Positions 61,588 through 64,000 of a stretch of 64,000 nucleotides of DNA are shown here, in pieces; the stretch's first letter is position 1, and every line of letters starts with the position of its first letter. This DNA is from Monilinia fructicola (lineage: Eukaryota; Ascomycota; Leotiomycetes; Helotiales; Sclerotiniaceae). The stretch covers positions 817,001-881,000 of the forward strand of contig VICG01000008.1 in assembly GCA_008692225.1 (NCBI GenBank), read 5' to 3'. Position numbers and translations under genes: made by a program. Under the pieces are notes generated by a model that had not been told where the DNA came from, searched no databases, and worked only from the letters and a program-made list of their open reading frames with translations.

Positions 61588-63344
61588 ATTGACAATAGAT
61601 TTGTGATATTGAAGAAAAGAAGAAAAGATTTGGATATCTAACCGAAACTTATTGTTGATTTATTTATTGTCAATACCCTCCATCTCGCTTCGGAGCCCTC
61701 ACCTGGGAGCCCTCACCTCATACTTAATTCAGACCTATTCCGTTCAAGAACCCTCAGCCATGATTGGTGACTGAAAGTGAATAAGTCTTGACATATCACA
61801 GACAGTGGTTCGACATTCAGATATGAATATGAAAATACCGAAGATTTACCTGGAGGCTTTGAAGAGCAGTATCTTTCAGTAGGTATAAGCATATTTACAG
61901 CTGTATAGAAGCAAATTTGGACGTTTTTAAAGGTACAAACCTACAAAGAATTCTATTGTGGTTGGTATTAGAAGATCCTTTATATTTTAGTTTGATTTTA
62001 TAGAGTTGTTTTATTTTCTTTTTGTAAATATTGATAGTCCATAGGATTTTCTTATTGAAAGTGAGGATAGATGTTACATTTAGGACAGTACTCAGTGTGT
62101 TACTGGATAGTATAGATTGTACTCCACGAACCAAATTGTGCACTGATTCATGTAGTGTAGTAGTCCAGTTCTCGAAGTAATTTCCAACTGTGGGTAGGTA
62201 TGAATCATCCACATCGCCACTGTCCCAAACATCTGAAGCTCACTCGTTTCAGAATTCTGTCCTATCAGAACTGGGTAGCGGAATGGTTTTCTTCCATAGG
62301 CGTGATAGATGCTCAGTAGGATATTCAGCTTGGGCTTGAGCATTGGAGAGCAACACGCTTTTGGGAAGGGGCAACGTTGAGAGGAGTCAAGTCCGACCTC
62401 TGCTATGAGTTGCGTTCAGGAATTATCAATTATCGGAGATGCAGCAGTTGGCATCATCCATTGAGACTTTGGTTGTAACAAACTCGCATTGCTATGGAGG
62501 CAGATCACCCACTTGGGGCTACGTGCTCAACAGCAAATACTGGCATGAATTCTACTAACTTTCAACCGGGAGGCAAGGAGCTTTAAGATTGTTAGAAGGT
62601 TGTAACATCTAACATCATTTCCCCATGAGCGGGCTCTAGTCTTGTAGTAAAAGACAACATGAGCTTTGAGTTTTGCCCGACTTCTTTGACAACAGCAAAT
62701 GGAAGAAGAACTAATGAAGAGTAACGATGGGCAGTAATCGAATATACTCCTTCAACAAAATAGTCATGCATTAAGACATGCACCAAACATACAATCCTGG
62801 GCAGAGTGTCGATGAAGTAAAAAAGTACTCCTTCATCTGCCACATTCTCCGCCCACTCAATACTCCAATCTCAACTCGCACAGCCTCCACTCTTTTGCTC
62901 CGATCACAACGGGCCCTTCTTGTCTCGATTTACATCACTATCCAAATGCTCAGAACTCATTGTCAAAAGTATCGCTCCACGTTATTTCTTGCTCAATGGA
63001 ATGTCGTCTGATTACGGTCAACATTAAAGCCCCTTAGTGACAGCGAAAGCTTAGTAATTCCCCACTGTAGTGGCGTAGCGACCCTTGTCTGCCACACCCT
63101 GTCAATACTTGTATAACTCCACCTGCTCCTTCCCCAGCATTATAAGCTGGAGGCCATTATCATATATTACCTACCTAGGTACCTAGTAGGTATCGTATCA
63201 TAAGCTTACCAATTGATAAAAAAACCTTTCCCCAAACTCTGGGAATCTTGGAATATACTCTTTATCTTCAACTCTTCCGCTCATCCTAACTCACATTCAT
63301 ATCCAGCATTACATTACGACTCCCAATCCCCTCCATCAATCTAT
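61588..63344. other. Intergenic region, divergent promoters
   Basis: 1.76 kb; no gene supported. The frames at 61.9-62.8 kb on the minus strand have no recognisable domain. A short direct repeat of GAGCCCTCACCT (61690-61717) and an ACCTAGGTACCTAG palindromic stretch (about 63173-63186) are visible. Confidence 0.55.
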
Positions 63345-64000
63345 ATGATGAACCCCAGTACCTCCCGCTCTACATCCTCCTTCACGAGCGATAGCAACAG
63401 ATTATCGCGTGCTTCCGGCTCTAGCTACAAAACCACCAATGTCACGCGTCTAAAACAAGACCAGCAAGCAAGGAACAAAGAGCCCGATGATATTGATTAT
63501 GAGAATGAATCTTCCGATGAGGAATTAGGCAGACAGAGTTATGATTTGTATGTTCCATTTCTTCTTTCTGATTCCTCATTTCTTATTCCACGTGTTCTTG
63601 AATTTTCTTGAATTTAGGGTTTAGTTACCGGTTGCCTAGTGTCGGAGGCGCAGAGTAGAATATAAGAGCATAGGACAGACGACGCAAGAGGAGATCTTGA
63701 ATGGCATGTTCTAGACTGATGCATTGGACCGCAACATCAGATTCGGAAACGAATCCTACGCCTCAGTCCTCATACGGCGAGAAGCCGTAGCCGTTCTCGA
63801 CAATCCCGAGCTATTAATGATGCACGCACAGTCCCGAAACGATGTTGGTCTCCACCCCTCCCCCCCTTTCCCACCGATCTAACCCCCCACAGTCCATCCC
63901 CTCAACACGCCTCCACTTCCTCAAGCTCCTATCGGGGCGCATACCCACCGAAACCCAAAAGATAGAAGCATCCGAACACCGCCTGGCTCAGCTTAAACAG
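63345..64000 (+). CDS. Uncharacterised protein, 5' part only (runs off the window)
   Basis: Starts at ATG 63345 (MMNPSTSRSTSSFTSDSNRL) with a Ser-rich, then acidic segment (DDIDYENESSDEELGRQSYD). An intron begins near 63549 and ends near 63625 (TTTAG). Downstream frames read YRLPSVGG, RRVEYKSIGQTTQEEILNGM, NIRFGNESYASVLIRREAVA, VLDNPELLMMHAQSRND and, after a probable intron ending near 63891, SIPSTRLHFLKLL and IEASEHRLAQLKQ at the window end. A frame break near 63650 and a stop codon at about 63713 (MF*TDALD) are unexplained. The protein is not recognised; no function is assigned. Confidence 0.5.

Overview
The window looks like nuclear DNA of a filamentous ascomycete (Pezizomycotina). The reasons are intron-rich genes with short GT..AG introns (mostly 46-60 nt, several with a CTAAC/CTGAC-like branch site), a Zn(II)2Cys6 regulator, an extracellular GH3 beta-glucosidase with a signal peptide, fungal-type MOB1, RGP1 and OSCP proteins, very AT-rich degraded DNA of the kind left by repeat-induced point mutation, and long gene-poor stretches full of microsatellites. 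A Leotiomycete is a reasonable guess but is not shown by the sequence.

Layout: 1-2.7 kb, microsatellite-rich 5' flank. 2.7-6.3 kb (+), Zn2Cys6 transcription factor. 6.3-15.9 kb, gene-poor DNA with minisatellites and a decayed cytochrome P450 relic (minus strand, 11.9-14.0 kb) that is interrupted by about 0.56 kb of foreign DNA. 15.9-18.5 kb (-), GH3 beta-glucosidase. 18.5-22.6 kb, non-coding, including an AT-rich relic with 27-bp terminal inverted repeats. 22.6-25.2 kb (-), RGP1-like subunit of the Ypt6/Rab6 exchange factor, divergent from MOB1 (26.6-27.6 kb, +). 28.3-29.4 kb (+), mitochondrial ATP synthase OSCP subunit, convergent with a YMR196W/GH63-like six-hairpin protein (30.4-33.8 kb, -). 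33.8-42.6 kb, a gene desert of simple repeats. 42.6-44.4 kb (-), triple-KH RNA-binding protein, divergent from a ~1,300-residue protein with a MYND-like finger (46.4-50.6 kb, +). 53.0-55.0 kb (-), unknown Ser/Pro-rich protein, divergent from mitochondrial GrpE/MGE1 (56.5-57.3 kb, +). 59.3-61.6 kb (-), unknown conserved-looking protein. 63.3 kb to the end (+), partial unknown gene.

The genes are mostly housekeeping functions (mitochondrial ATP synthesis and import, Golgi trafficking, mitotic exit/septation, RNA binding) plus regulation and plant-polymer degradation. No operon-like cluster or secondary-metabolite cluster is visible.

The most important caveat is that nearly every conserved gene carries single-base indels, almost all in mononucleotide runs. 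Because they hit GrpE, OSCP and MOB1, which the cell cannot easily lose, I read them as sequencing or assembly errors and annotate each locus as one intact gene; coordinates are therefore gene spans, not clean reading frames. The P450 is different: it has substitutions, in-frame stops, a lost heme cysteine and an insertion, so it is a true relic. I found no previously undescribed multi-gene system; the items worth a second look are the TIR element, the P450 relic, the extended MOB1 N-terminus, and the uncharacterised proteins.
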